Below, in pieces: positions 34,701 through 41,961 of a stretch of DNA of 64,000 nt. Both the position numbers and the translations under genes were made by a program. The stretch lies in the NCBI RefSeq assembly GCF_000016285.1, contig NC_011989.1, positions 3,662,376 to 3,726,375 of the forward strand, in the 5' to 3' direction. The notes below the pieces were generated by a model. It was not told the DNA's origin. It saw nothing but the letters and a program-made list of their open reading frames with translations, and searched no databases. This DNA is from Allorhizobium ampelinum S4. GTDB lineage: Bacteria; Pseudomonadota; Alphaproteobacteria; Rhizobiales; Rhizobiaceae. Position 1 is the stretch's first letter. Each line of letters begins with the position of its first letter.

Positions 34701-37236
34701 TGGTCGGCGCAACGAACAGCGAGAAGATCAGCAGCAATTGCCAGATCAGCGTATCGATCGGGCTCATGGCGAACCAGCCGATCACGGACGCGGCGAACCA
34801 GGCAATCGGGGTCAGCGACCGGCGCAGGTTGTCGACCATTTTCCAACGGCCAAGCGAGGTAATACCGCGCTTCGGATCGAGGATATAGGGCAGCAACTGC
34901 CAGTCGCCCCGCGCCCAGCGATGCTGGCGGGAAATTTCCACTTCGTAGCGGGTCGGAAAATCCTCGACCAGTTCGACATCGGTCACCAGCGCACAGCGGG
35001 CGAACGAGCCTTCGAGCAGGTCGTGGCTGAGGACGGTATTCTCGTCGATCTGGCCCTTGATGGCACGCTCGAAAGCATCGACATGGTAAAGGCCCTTACC
35101 GGTGAAGCTGCCTTCACCGGTAATGTCCTGATAGACATCAGAAACGGTAAAGACGTAAGGATCGAGACCGCGATTGATCGAAAACACCCGCTGGAACACC
35201 GAGGCGTCCTTGCCTGTGGTCAGCGAGGGGGTGACACGCGGCTGAAGAATCCCATACCCGCTGACCACACGACCGGTTTCCGGGTCATGCACAGGCCGAT
35301 TGATCGGATGATACATCTTGCCGACCATCTTGGTCACGGCATCGCGCATCAGCCGGGTGTCGGCGTCCAGCGTCATCACATATTGCACGCCATCCGGCAC
35401 CGTATTGGCGCCCGGCAGGTAGGATGTATCCTTGTCGCCGCGCAACAGCAGGTTCAACTCATGCAGCTTGCCCCGCTTGCGCTCCCAACCCATCCAGCAA
35501 TCTTCCTGGGGATTGAACAGACGGCGGCGGTGCAGGAAATAGAAACGGGTCTTGCCGTCTTCGTTGTAGCGGGCGTTTAGCACAGCCATTTCCCGCTTGG
35601 CATATTCCAGCACTTCGAGATCGGCTTCGGTCTCTTCGACCTTGGCATCCGGCCAGTCGCTGAGCAGCGAAAAATACACTTCGCCACGCGGATTGGTGAG
35701 GTAATGGACTTCCAGATTGCGGACCAATTCATCGACATGGTCGCGCTTGGAGATCATGCAGGGAACGGCAACCAGCGTGCGGGCATCGTCCGGAATGCCC
35801 TCCTTGAACTCGTAACCGACCAGACGGGCGGGCTTCAGGACAAAGGTGGACAGCGTGTTGAACAGGCCGGTTGCACCTTCGGATGCCGGCAAAGCAAACA
35901 GCACGACAAGAATGGCGATCAGCGGCACCGAAAGGCCAGCATAAGACAGGTACCAGGCAACAAGCGCCAGCGCCAATGCCGTCAGCGCCAGGACAGGCAG
36001 GGCAATGGCCAGCCAGTGCAACCGTTTGAAGCTGCGGGTAACAGCAATATGCGCCGGCACGCGATAACCGACCGCGCGTTCCAGCGCTTCCTTCTGCGCC
36101 CCCACGAGAACGCTGCCGACATTGGACGGCGCATCGGAGAGATCACCGGTCGAGGCGGCGGCCTTCGACAGATCGATGGCGATCTGGGCTATTTCCAGCT
36201 CGCTTTTGTCGGAACGGCGGGCCAGCTTTTCAATCGTGTTGCGGTAGCTGTTGCGCGAACCGAAATCCAGCGCTTCGTAATCGCTGTGGCTGCGCAGAAT
36301 CTTGTCAACATGGCTGACCTCTTCGACCCAGACCGACCATTCGGTATCGTCGATGGTGCGCAGCCCCTTGATGATACTGCCCATGCTGACATTGCCGGAC
36401 GAAAGCCGGTTATGCTCGGCGGCCATCGCCTCTTCGGTGGTGCGGCCATTGGCCTCCAACCGCTGCTCCAGCCAGCTGACGGCAACGGCGGATGTCTGCG
36501 AACCGTTGCGCAAGCGATAGAGAAACTGGGTGGCGAATGTATTGTCGTCGGCGAGTGATTCCAGCTGCTTCAAATATTCGCGGCAGGCGGCTTCGTCGTT
36601 CAGCCGGACGATTTCGTCAGCGGCCTCATTGGCCTTGCGCCGCATCTGCCGGGATTTTTCCACCCGGGTCGAAATGCGCCGCAGGTTTTCCACCAGCACG
36701 AAGCGCACCATGGACGGCAGCGCCCACAATTCGCCGATTTCAAGCGAATGCTCGGACTGATAGCCTTCCGCCAGCGCCGTCATGCTTTCGCGCGTCACCG
36801 TGGAATGGGTATGAGCTACATAGAGCCAGGCCAGCGCCATGACGCGGGGAATAATCCGGTCGCCGACCTTGACCGTCGGCAATTGCCGATAGAATTTCTT
36901 GGGAAAGTCGCGGCGGACTTCCTGGATCGCTTCTTCGATAATGTAGTGATTGTCCAGCAGCCATTCGGCAGCAGGCGTAATCGTCGCTCCCGCCTCGACA
37001 TCGGCGGCGGTGGTGCGATAAACGCGCAGGATTTCCCGCTCGTTTTCCTTATGCCGGGCGAAGAAATCGAAATCGAAGAAACCCGGAAGCGTGCTCATCA
37101 CCGAAGTGGCGAGAGCCTTGGATTTCTCCTGCAACTCATCGATTGTCAGATAGGTGGCCCGGATCGAATCGTTGTGATCGATATTGCGGGTTTCTGTATC
37201 GCGTGGCGCTGTGGATGGCGTCATAGATGGGGACAT
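28735..37236 (-). CDS. ndvB: Cyclic beta-1,2-glucan synthase
   Basis: A 2833-residue inner-membrane enzyme that starts, elongates, trims and cyclises beta-1,2-glucan from UDP-glucose (ndvB/chvB; family length about 2830). Order: N-terminal cytosolic part; membrane helices near 410-460; the glycosyltransferase 84 domain with LDADTRL (about 620) and the QHRW motif in ISRQHRWARGDWQLLP (about 773); further helices at about 810-850 and 950-1000; a linker; then the GH94-type glucan phosphorylase region that controls chain length, with GGDWNDGMNRVG near 2525 holding the expected catalytic Asp. Start ATG 37236 matches the family length; a GTG at 37293 would add 19 residues. Its exporter NdvA is encoded 1.8 kb beyond, across the M20 gene. 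The product supports osmotic adaptation and plant interaction. Confidence 0.97.
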   Translation of the reverse strand: MSPSMTPSTAPRDTETRNIDHNDSIRATYLTIDELQEKSKALATSVMSTLPGFFDFDFFARHKENEREILRVYRTTAADVEAGATITPAAEWLLDNHYIIEEAIQEVRRDFPKKFYRQLPTVKVGDRIIPRVMALAWLYVAHTHSTVTRESMTALAEGYQSEHSLEIGELWALPSMVRFVLVENLRRISTRVEKSRQMRRKANEAADEIVRLNDEAACREYLKQLESLADDNTFATQFLYRLRNGSQTSAVAVSWLEQRLEANGRTTEEAMAAEHNRLSSGNVSMGSIIKGLRTIDDTEWSVWVEEVSHVDKILRSHSDYEALDFGSRNSYRNTIEKLARRSDKSELEIAQIAIDLSKAAASTGDLSDAPSNVGSVLVGAQKEALERAVGYRVPAHIAVTRSFKRLHWLAIALPVLALTALALALVAWYLSYAGLSVPLIAILVVLFALPASEGATGLFNTLSTFVLKPARLVGYEFKEGIPDDARTLVAVPCMISKRDHVDELVRNLEVHYLTNPRGEVYFSLLSDWPDAKVEETEADLEVLEYAKREMAVLNARYNEDGKTRFYFLHRRRLFNPQEDCWMGWERKRGKLHELNLLLRGDKDTSYLPGANTVPDGVQYVMTLDADTRLMRDAVTKMVGKMYHPINRPVHDPETGRVVSGYGILQPRVTPSLTTGKDASVFQRVFSINRGLDPYVFTVSDVYQDITGEGSFTGKGLYHVDAFERAIKGQIDENTVLSHDLLEGSFARCALVTDVELVEDFPTRYEVEISRQHRWARGDWQLLPYILDPKRGITSLGRWKMVDNLRRSLTPIAWFAASVIGWFAMSPIDTLIWQLLLIFSLFVAPTISLINALVPRQTDIVPSAHFQSLWADLRGANAQVALRIVFIADMACMMADAIVRSMYRLLVSRKLLLEWRTAASIQSVAQGSIPTYYRTMRYAPTLALVAFGLSAYEAGYGALIGLPFTLMWVLSPLVAWYVSQSAETEDRLLVPEETVIELRRIARRTWRYYETFANAGEHFLPPDNFQETPEPVVARRTSPTNIGVYLLSIVSARHFGWLGFEQTIEKLEQTIGTVEKMDKFRGHLYNWYHTDTLKSLGNRYISAVDSGNLAGHLIAISSACRHWAEAPSAHLQGSLDGIGDVGGILMEALKELPDDRKTVRPLRTRLYERIIGFNNALASVKREHEFASIRVINLAVLARDIQKLAANLHHELRSDKSTDLLRWSEALVAVCESHIADSAFDLSNIEPLRQRLASLRDRSRDLAFSMDFAFLFRKERRLLSIGYRVETMELDEACYDLLASEARLTSLFAIAKGDLPTEHWYKLGRQVVPIGSRAALVSWSGSMFEYLMPPLVMQERQGGILNQTNNLIVKEQMNHGKRLNIPWGISEAAFNARDHALAYQYTNFGVPTLGLKRGLGQNAVIAPYASILASQYDPKAAAENLKKLRALGALGAYGFHDAVDFTPTRVPKGKTCAVVYNYYAHHHGMSIAAIANVTFNGLLRELFHADPVIEAAELLLQEKAPREIPVMSAKYEPQTPGKGQADLLRPEIRTITDPLSKDRELVLLSNGHYSVMLTATGSGFSRWNGLSVSRWKADPTEDRNGTFIFLRDTASGEWWSTTAAPRRAAEEKTRVVFSDDKAEFTKTVGDITSTVECVVATEHDAEGRRVTLLNTGTEDRFIEVTSYMEPVLSSDDNDNAHPVFSRMFVKTELGRKGDVIRIERNKRSPSDPDICVAHLVSDTSGPGRNTEFETDRYKFIGRGRTLAEAAAFDPDAVLSGSDGFTLDPIASFRRVLRVPAGKKVSVVYWTIAAPSRQEVDVAIERYRHPDAFNHEMLHAWTRTQVEMRHIGITSQQAAAFQQLGRYLVYPDMHLRADPETVRAGLASQSALWPNSISGDYPIFAVRINDEMDTEVVREALSAQDYLQRHGVVTDVVILNERAASYAQDMQHALEQLAEGMRTKQAEGGQQHVFAVRRDLMDDSGWNAVLAAARVVLHARNGKITDQVTHAAELFAAPRGVDAIDADWYPPVPVMAGRADLVAPIIDGSDLEFWNGYGGFAADGAEYVVRLGPGQSTPQPWINVISNDNFGFHIAAEGSGFTWSRNSRDYQLTPWSNDAVTNRTGEAFYVADLDSGEVVSPISAASNRQDVVYETRHGLGYSVFSTEAAGLAVELTVTVDQVEPVRFTRLTIRNTGDSARRLRSYGYVEWILGNNPQKTAAFVLPSHDAETGSLMATNPYSIDYSGRFAFLTAVETASGFASSRREFIGRHGDIKMPQAVAKGSPLSGSIDPEGDPCAALAFDITLQPGEEASVTFLLGDAESIEQARSVIAAAKAKGFDGALTEAKSFWGDFTGHIKVKTGDKAFDHMVNHWLPYQTLACRIKARAGFYQASGAYGFRDQLQDSLAFLLYRPELARDQILNAASRQFKEGDVQHWWLPQNGAGIRSTISDDVVWLAYAVHSYVTATGDKAILDTDVSFLDGPTLALGRHDAFFKPEISAEKAPLYEHAARALDLAITRTGTNGLPLILGGDWNDGMNRVGVAGRGESVWLGWFLANALTVFTPFAEERKDSARVKAWAKYLKSLKAALEKAGWDGDHYRRGYFDDGDPLGSDQSDECRIDAIAQSWSVLSGFAEPERQQQAMNSVVGRLIDDEVGIVRLFTPPFEKSRLDPGYIKSYPPGVRENGGQYTHAAIWTGLALSKLGRNDEAWKVFSMLNPVHHAETTDEADRYRVEPYVVAADVYGGPGYEGRGGWTWYTGSAGWLYRFALEGFLGIHRQGEGISLKPALPSSLSSYEAEVSIGGKAVAITASRKADGSGYDVTANGAAVTEKDGAFAISL

Positions 37237-37810
37237 GTTTTCGAATCTGTTACCAGCAAGAGTGAAATCTGCCGCATTGGGAGGATGCAGCACTTACATA
37301 TGCGCAACGGGGCCTAGGGAAAGGCCCGCGGCTGCGGGAAAATCAATACGTCCATGACAGGCGCCTTTAAAAAAGGCTTGGTCAGGCGTTATACCAAGTC
37401 TCGAAGATGCTGACGCATCCTCGCCTTGAAGGCATTGCAAATATCTCAAATGCATCAATCGCTTGAGATATTTGCAAACGGAATACGAAGAGTCATCTTC
37501 AATGACTCCACGTATTAATCCGTCAATCCGGCAAGACGGGTGGAGATGCTCTAAACAGAGTTTCACGACGATAACCACTTCCTTTGCTTGGGCTCATCCA
37601 TCTGCCGGTCCTTTGCAAATGATGTCTTCCCGGCAATTTTGTCGGCACGACTGTTCATCCTAGCCTTCCACCCTGCAATGCGCAGTTTGAACCGAAGCTG
37701 AACGGGTGTTAGGGTCTTCCTCTATAAATCCACGTAGGACTAATCCAAGACCCTCCGCCCGAGGTGGACTTTTCGAATCGGAAACAGACCATCCACATTT
37801 TAGGTTAACT
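37237..37810. other. Divergent intergenic region ndvB / M20 gene with repeat copy C
   Basis: About 570 bases between divergent genes. It holds repeat copy C (37389-37480), and just after it an ATACGAAGAGTCATC/GATGACTC-like short inverted repeat near 37482-37530. Promoters for both genes should lie here; none is clear enough to mark. Small frames have no coding features. Confidence 0.5.
37389..37480 (+). repeat. Dispersed palindromic repeat, copy C
   Basis: Perfect 15-base arms (TTGCAAATATCTCAA at 37435-37449; complement at 37463-37477) around a 13-base loop ATGCATCAATCGC. The left flank TTATACCAAGTCT, CGAAGATGC, TGACGCATC, CTCGCCTT aligns with the flanks of copies A and B read on their minus strands. 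Confidence 0.72.
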
Positions 37811-38974
37811 ATGTCTCTCTTTTTCTCCAATGCCATGAAAGATGTCGTCGAGATCAGGCGCTACCTCCATCAGCACCCGGAACTGGGGCTTTCGGAGTTT
37901 CACACCTCCGATTATGTCGCGGGAAAACTGGAAGCCATGGGCTATGAGGTGACCAGGGGCCTGGCCCGCACCGGCATTGTCGCCACCTTGCGCAATGGGA
38001 CCAGTCAGCGTTCCCTAGGGCTACGCGCGGATTTCGATGCCCTGCCGATCACTGAGGAAACCGGCCTCGACTATGCCAGCCTCACTCCCGGCCTGATGCA
38101 TGCCTGCGGCCACGACGGTCACACGGCCATGTTGCTCGGTGCTGCCGGTATTCTGGCCGAACGCCGCAATTTCGATGGCATCGTGCATCTGATTTTCCAG
38201 CCAGCGGAAGAAAACTTCGGCGGCGCGCGGTTGATGATCGAAGACGGATTGTTCGAGCGCTTCCCCTGCGATGCGGTGTTTGGCCTGCATAACGACCCCG
38301 GCATTGCATTTGGTCATTTCGCGTTCCGGGAAGGGCCGATCATGGCCTCGGTGGATGAATGCAAGATCACCGTGATCGGCCGGGGCGGCCACGGTGCCGA
38401 ACCGCAAAGCACCAGCGATCCGATCGTTGCAGGCGCCAGCATTATCATGGCGCTGCAAACCATCGCGTCGCGCAATATCCACCCGCTCGATCCCGTCGTC
38501 GTCACCGTCGGGGCCTTTCATGCCGGTGCCGCCAGCAATGTGATACCGGAGCGGGCGGACATGGTGCTGACCATCCGCAGCTTCGACGATCATGTGCGCG
38601 ATGAATTGGAAAGCCGCATTCGCTCGATTGCCGAGGGGCAGGCGGCAAGCTACGGCATGACCGTGGAGATCGACTATGAGCGGGGCTATCCGGCCACCGT
38701 CAATCACAAGGCGGAAACCGATTACGTGCGCGATCTTGCCAGACGCTTTGCCGGCGAAGGCAAGGTTTTCGATATGCCGCGTCCGACCATGGGCGGCGAG
38801 GATTTCGCCTATATGCTCCAGGAAAAGCCCGGCACATACTTCTTCCTCGGCACCAAACGCACCGAAAACGACCCGCCACTCCATCATCCGCGCTATGATT
38901 TTAATGACGATATCATCCCGACCGGCACGGCATTCTGGGTGGAACTGGTGGAAAGCCGCCTGAAGCTGGAATAG
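37811..38974 (+). CDS. M20 family amidohydrolase (hippurate hydrolase-like)
   Basis: A 387-residue cytoplasmic metal-dependent hydrolase of the M20D group, which removes acyl groups from N-acyl amino acids. Features: RRYLHQHPELGLSEFHTSDYV; LRADFDALPITEETGLDYAS; the metal-binding MHACGHDGHTAMLLGAA with its Cys/His ligands; FQPAEENFGGARLMIEDGLFE with the general-base Glu; GLHNDPG; the dimerisation domain with GRGGHGAEPQSTSDPI; and PTMGGEDFAYMLQEKPGTYFFLG. Start ATG 37811, since the open frame to 37706 has no family support. The exact substrate (hippurate, indole-acetyl amino acids, N-acetyl amino acids) is undetermined. It sits between ndvB and ndvA but is transcribed on the opposite strand from both, so a role in glucan synthesis is not implied. 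Confidence 0.9.
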   Translation: MSLFFSNAMKDVVEIRRYLHQHPELGLSEFHTSDYVAGKLEAMGYEVTRGLARTGIVATLRNGTSQRSLGLRADFDALPITEETGLDYASLTPGLMHACGHDGHTAMLLGAAGILAERRNFDGIVHLIFQPAEENFGGARLMIEDGLFERFPCDAVFGLHNDPGIAFGHFAFREGPIMASVDECKITVIGRGGHGAEPQSTSDPIVAGASIIMALQTIASRNIHPLDPVVVTVGAFHAGAASNVIPERADMVLTIRSFDDHVRDELESRIRSIAEGQAASYGMTVEIDYERGYPATVNHKAETDYVRDLARRFAGEGKVFDMPRPTMGGEDFAYMLQEKPGTYFFLGTKRTENDPPLHHPRYDFNDDIIPTGTAFWVELVESRLKLE

Positions 38975-39030
38975 GGTATTCCAAGGATATTCAGAAACGC
39001 TCTGTTCAAGGCGATAATGCAGACAAACAA

Positions 39031-39065
39031 AAGGCGCGGCTCCCTGCGGAACCGCGCCTTTCTTC
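39031..39065. terminator. Convergent terminator, M20 gene and ndvA
   Basis: AAGGCGCGG with CCGCGCCTT (one internal mismatch, then TCC/GGA) and a CTGC loop; followed by T-rich sequence on the plus strand and preceded by an A-run that gives T's on the minus strand. Confidence 0.8.
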
Positions 39066-39087
39066 AACAGATAGAATAATTGATTTA

Positions 39088-40839
39088 TCAGGCCTTCACC
39101 GCGACCTTGTCGTCATCGTTCAACAGGCCGCTGGTGTGCAACAAGGCTGCAAAACGGCCACCCTTGGCGCTCAATTCGTCATAGCCACCCATTTCGACAA
39201 TACGGCCATGGTCCAGGAACAGCACCTGGTCGGCTTCACGCACAGTCGATAGCCTGTGGGCAATGATAAAGGTCGTGCGGTTCTGGCGCAGCCGGTCGAT
39301 AGCGGATTTTACCCGCTCTTCGGTCTCCACGTCGAGCGCACTGGTTGCCTCGTCCAGCACAAGGATCGGCGCATCCTTCAGGATGGCACGGGCAATGGCG
39401 ATACGCTGCCGTTCACCGCCTGACAGACGGTTGCCACGCTCACCGACATCGGTATCGAAGCCAGACAGACGGCTTTCGATGAAGTCGGTGGCCGCAGCAG
39501 CCTCAGCCGCCTTGACGATATCCTCGTCCGTCGCATTTTCGCGCCCGATGCGGATGTTATCGGCAATCGACCGGTTGAGAATGCCAGCATCCTGAAACAC
39601 AGTCGCAATCGAGTTGCGCAGCGACTGGCGGGTAATGGTGGAAATATCGGCGCCATCGATCAGGATCTGCCCCTGCTGCGGCTCATGCACCCGTTGCAGC
39701 AGGTTGATCAACGTCGTCTTGCCGGCACCGGTCGGCCCGACGATGGCAATCGTCTGCCCAGCCTTGACCGTAAAGGAAACGTCCTTGACGCCCTGGGTCG
39801 TATTGGCAAAATCGAAGGAGACATGGCGGAATTCGACATCGCCGCGCACGCTCTGCAAGTCGCGATTGCCGACCGGCTCATCACGATCCTGCACGGAATC
39901 CTCCAGCACGTAGAAATCTTCAAGCTTGGCGCGCGCCTCGAAGATCTGCGTCGAAAACTGGCGCATCTGGTCGAGACGGGCGATCAGCAGATTGGCAAAG
40001 CCGATGAAGGCGATAACGTCGCCGACCCGCAACTCGCCGCTCTGCACCAGCATAGTGCCGATAATCAGGATGATCAGCATCGAAGCGGTAGAGGCGATGC
40101 GATTGAGGCCGCTGGCAATCGCCCACCAGTCCAGCACCGGATACTGGGCGTCGAGCAGCTTGCTGGTAAAGGTCTTCAGCGCCGAGGTTTCGGCCTGGAT
40201 ACGGTTATAGCTATGCACCACCGAGACGTTGCTGATCGTGTCGCTAACATGGGAAAACACCGTGTGGTAGTGGCTCTCGACGGAGGCCTGACCATCCTTG
40301 GTCTTGTCCATCACCATCTTGCCGATCGCCACATAGATCAGACCAAGCACGATCAGCACCAGGGTCAGGCGTACATCCATGGAAAAGGCGGTCGGCACCA
40401 GCAACACGAGCGCCACTGCCGTGGCCAAATGGGTTCTCATGAATTCCAGCCAGAGGCCGAACAGCGTCTCGCTGGCGCGCAGCAGCGTATGCAACGCATT
40501 GGACGTGCCGCGCTGGTGGTGCCAGGACAGCGGCATGGAAATGATCCGGCCAAAGGCTTCGGTCAGCAGGCTGGCCCGACGGCCATGCGCCAGCCGATCG
40601 GCTTCGCGGGCGACAAGCACGAAAGCAATGGTGTTGAATATGCCAAAGCCGCCCCAGAGGAACAGAATATCCTTGACTGGCTTGCCACTGGAAATTGCGT
40701 CAATGATCCAACCAAACAGGATCGGCTCGGCAATGGTGATCACCGCCAATATGATATTGGCTGCCACCACGATGCTGACCTTCAGACGGTAAGCGGCAAG
40801 ATATTGCAAGGCTCGCCAGTAAATTTGTAACAGGGACAT
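39088..40839 (-). CDS. ndvA: Cyclic beta-1,2-glucan ABC exporter
   Basis: A 583-residue fused permease/ATPase half-transporter that exports cyclic beta-1,2-glucan to the periplasm (ndvA/chvA; family about 588). Residues 1-310 form six membrane helices beginning MSLLQIYWRALQYLAAYRLK; WHHQRGTSNALHTLLRASETLFGLWLEFMR is characteristic of NdvA. The nucleotide-binding domain has GPTGAGKT (about 365-372), the Q-loop FQDAGIL, the signature LSGGERQ (about 470), ILVLDEATSALD and the switch His in IIAHRLSTV. Start ATG 40839 with AGGAG upstream; an open frame to 40893 is not supported. It is the functional partner of NdvB, on the same strand but separated from it by the opposite-strand M20 gene, so the two are transcribed separately. 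Confidence 0.96.
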   Translation of the reverse strand: MSLLQIYWRALQYLAAYRLKVSIVVAANIILAVITIAEPILFGWIIDAISSGKPVKDILFLWGGFGIFNTIAFVLVAREADRLAHGRRASLLTEAFGRIISMPLSWHHQRGTSNALHTLLRASETLFGLWLEFMRTHLATAVALVLLVPTAFSMDVRLTLVLIVLGLIYVAIGKMVMDKTKDGQASVESHYHTVFSHVSDTISNVSVVHSYNRIQAETSALKTFTSKLLDAQYPVLDWWAIASGLNRIASTASMLIILIIGTMLVQSGELRVGDVIAFIGFANLLIARLDQMRQFSTQIFEARAKLEDFYVLEDSVQDRDEPVGNRDLQSVRGDVEFRHVSFDFANTTQGVKDVSFTVKAGQTIAIVGPTGAGKTTLINLLQRVHEPQQGQILIDGADISTITRQSLRNSIATVFQDAGILNRSIADNIRIGRENATDEDIVKAAEAAAATDFIESRLSGFDTDVGERGNRLSGGERQRIAIARAILKDAPILVLDEATSALDVETEERVKSAIDRLRQNRTTFIIAHRLSTVREADQVLFLDHGRIVEMGGYDELSAKGGRFAALLHTSGLLNDDDKVAVKA

Positions 40840-41114
40840 GGCGTCAGTTTCTCCTGATCGGCTTCGAATTGGCCGGTTGAGGCATCGTATCACGATATTT
40901 TAAGGAGACGAACCTGAACGCTGCCTATACAGACCCGCAGATGTTGTGCAAAGTCCGGTTTTGGAATTCTCTTTTTCACCATGCTTGCTATGGGTAAAAT
41001 TTCAGGTAGCCGAATTAACAAACACATAAGCTTAACGTGTATTTTAAGAAATAGTGTTTGATAATAATTAGAGAATGTTAATGTTCAGTCTGGTGCTGGA
41101 CCTAGGGGGTGCGT

Positions 41115-41855
41115 GTGAGTGTCAATCATCTCATACAGTTTTTGGCTGTATCTCAGGGATGCCGAAGTCGCGAGGAGCTGATCCTAGAATTGGAGAAACT
41201 CCTCGAATTTTATAAATTCGATTATTACGGCCTCGTGCGCAGTCCCAAACCTGACCAAAACCCCATGTCGCTGGTGCTTGCAGGACGCTGGCCGGAAAAA
41301 TGGCCGCAGGTCTATATCACGAAAAAATTCGTGCTGATCGACCCTGCCATTCGCTATCTGGCGCAAGCGCAACGGCCGTTCCGTTGGAGCGAAACGCTGA
41401 CGGCATTCAGCCAGGACCCACATTTCAAACGCATGCAGCGGATGATGATGGATGCCCAGCGCTTTGGTCTCGAGGAAGGCTATATCTTCCCCATCCACGG
41501 GCGGGGCGGATTGCTGGCCAACATGACCATTGGCGGACGACCGGTGGAACTGACCCCGATTGAGATCATGCTGTTCGACACGGTGGCGAAATGCGCCTTC
41601 TGGCGGCTGGCGGAAATCAATGGCGAAGACGAACTGCTGTCGATGGTGCAAAAAGTCGATGTGCGCCTGACCCGACGCGAGCTTGAAATTCTCAATTATC
41701 TCGGGGAGGGCATGACCTCGAACGAGATGAGCAAGTTGCTCGAGATTTCGAACCACACCGTCGATTGGTACGTCAACGAATTGCAGGATAAGTTGAACGC
41801 CAAAAACCGGCAACATATGGTAGCAATCGCTTATCGACTCGGCCTGATCAGCTGA
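41115..41855 (+). CDS. LuxR-family autoinducer-binding-type regulator, orphan
   Basis: A 246-residue transcription factor. The N-terminal half keeps the acyl-homoserine-lactone pocket residues known from TraR: Trp and Tyr in RWPEKWPQVY, the Asp-Pro of IDPAIRY, the Trp of PFRWSE, and the Gly of LEEGYIFP. The C-terminal FixJ/NarL helix-turn-helix is VRLTRRELEILNYLGEGMTSNEMSKLLEISNHTVDWYVNELQDKLNAKNR. No luxI-type synthase gene is in the window. The frame starts with GTG at 41109, but GTG 41115 is placed better behind TAGGGGG. It is divergent from ndvA across a low-GC spacer. Orphan LuxR genes (aviR, avhR) are known from Agrobacterium vitis; I cannot tell which, if either, this is. Confidence 0.85.
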   Translation: MSVNHLIQFLAVSQGCRSREELILELEKLLEFYKFDYYGLVRSPKPDQNPMSLVLAGRWPEKWPQVYITKKFVLIDPAIRYLAQAQRPFRWSETLTAFSQDPHFKRMQRMMMDAQRFGLEEGYIFPIHGRGGLLANMTIGGRPVELTPIEIMLFDTVAKCAFWRLAEINGEDELLSMVQKVDVRLTRRELEILNYLGEGMTSNEMSKLLEISNHTVDWYVNELQDKLNAKNRQHMVAIAYRLGLIS

Positions 41856-41961
41856 TATTTTCATCGTTCTGCTGACTTGCCTAAATTGCGCGATGTCTTG
41901 CAAACCGCTATGGATTCTCTTCGCAGGCGCACAATGAGCGCCTGATGAAGAGGAGGCCCAT

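Noticed and set aside
33283-35580. A 765-codon open frame on the plus strand opposite ndvB, with others at 30139-31920 and 32536-33246
   Set aside because: They lie entirely antisense to a strongly conserved gene, have no family motifs, and are rich in His, Gln, Arg and Asp as expected for the complement of high-GC codons.
41115-41855. Naming the LuxR gene aviR or avhR
   Set aside because: The identity cannot be settled without alignment to those sequences, so no symbol was given.
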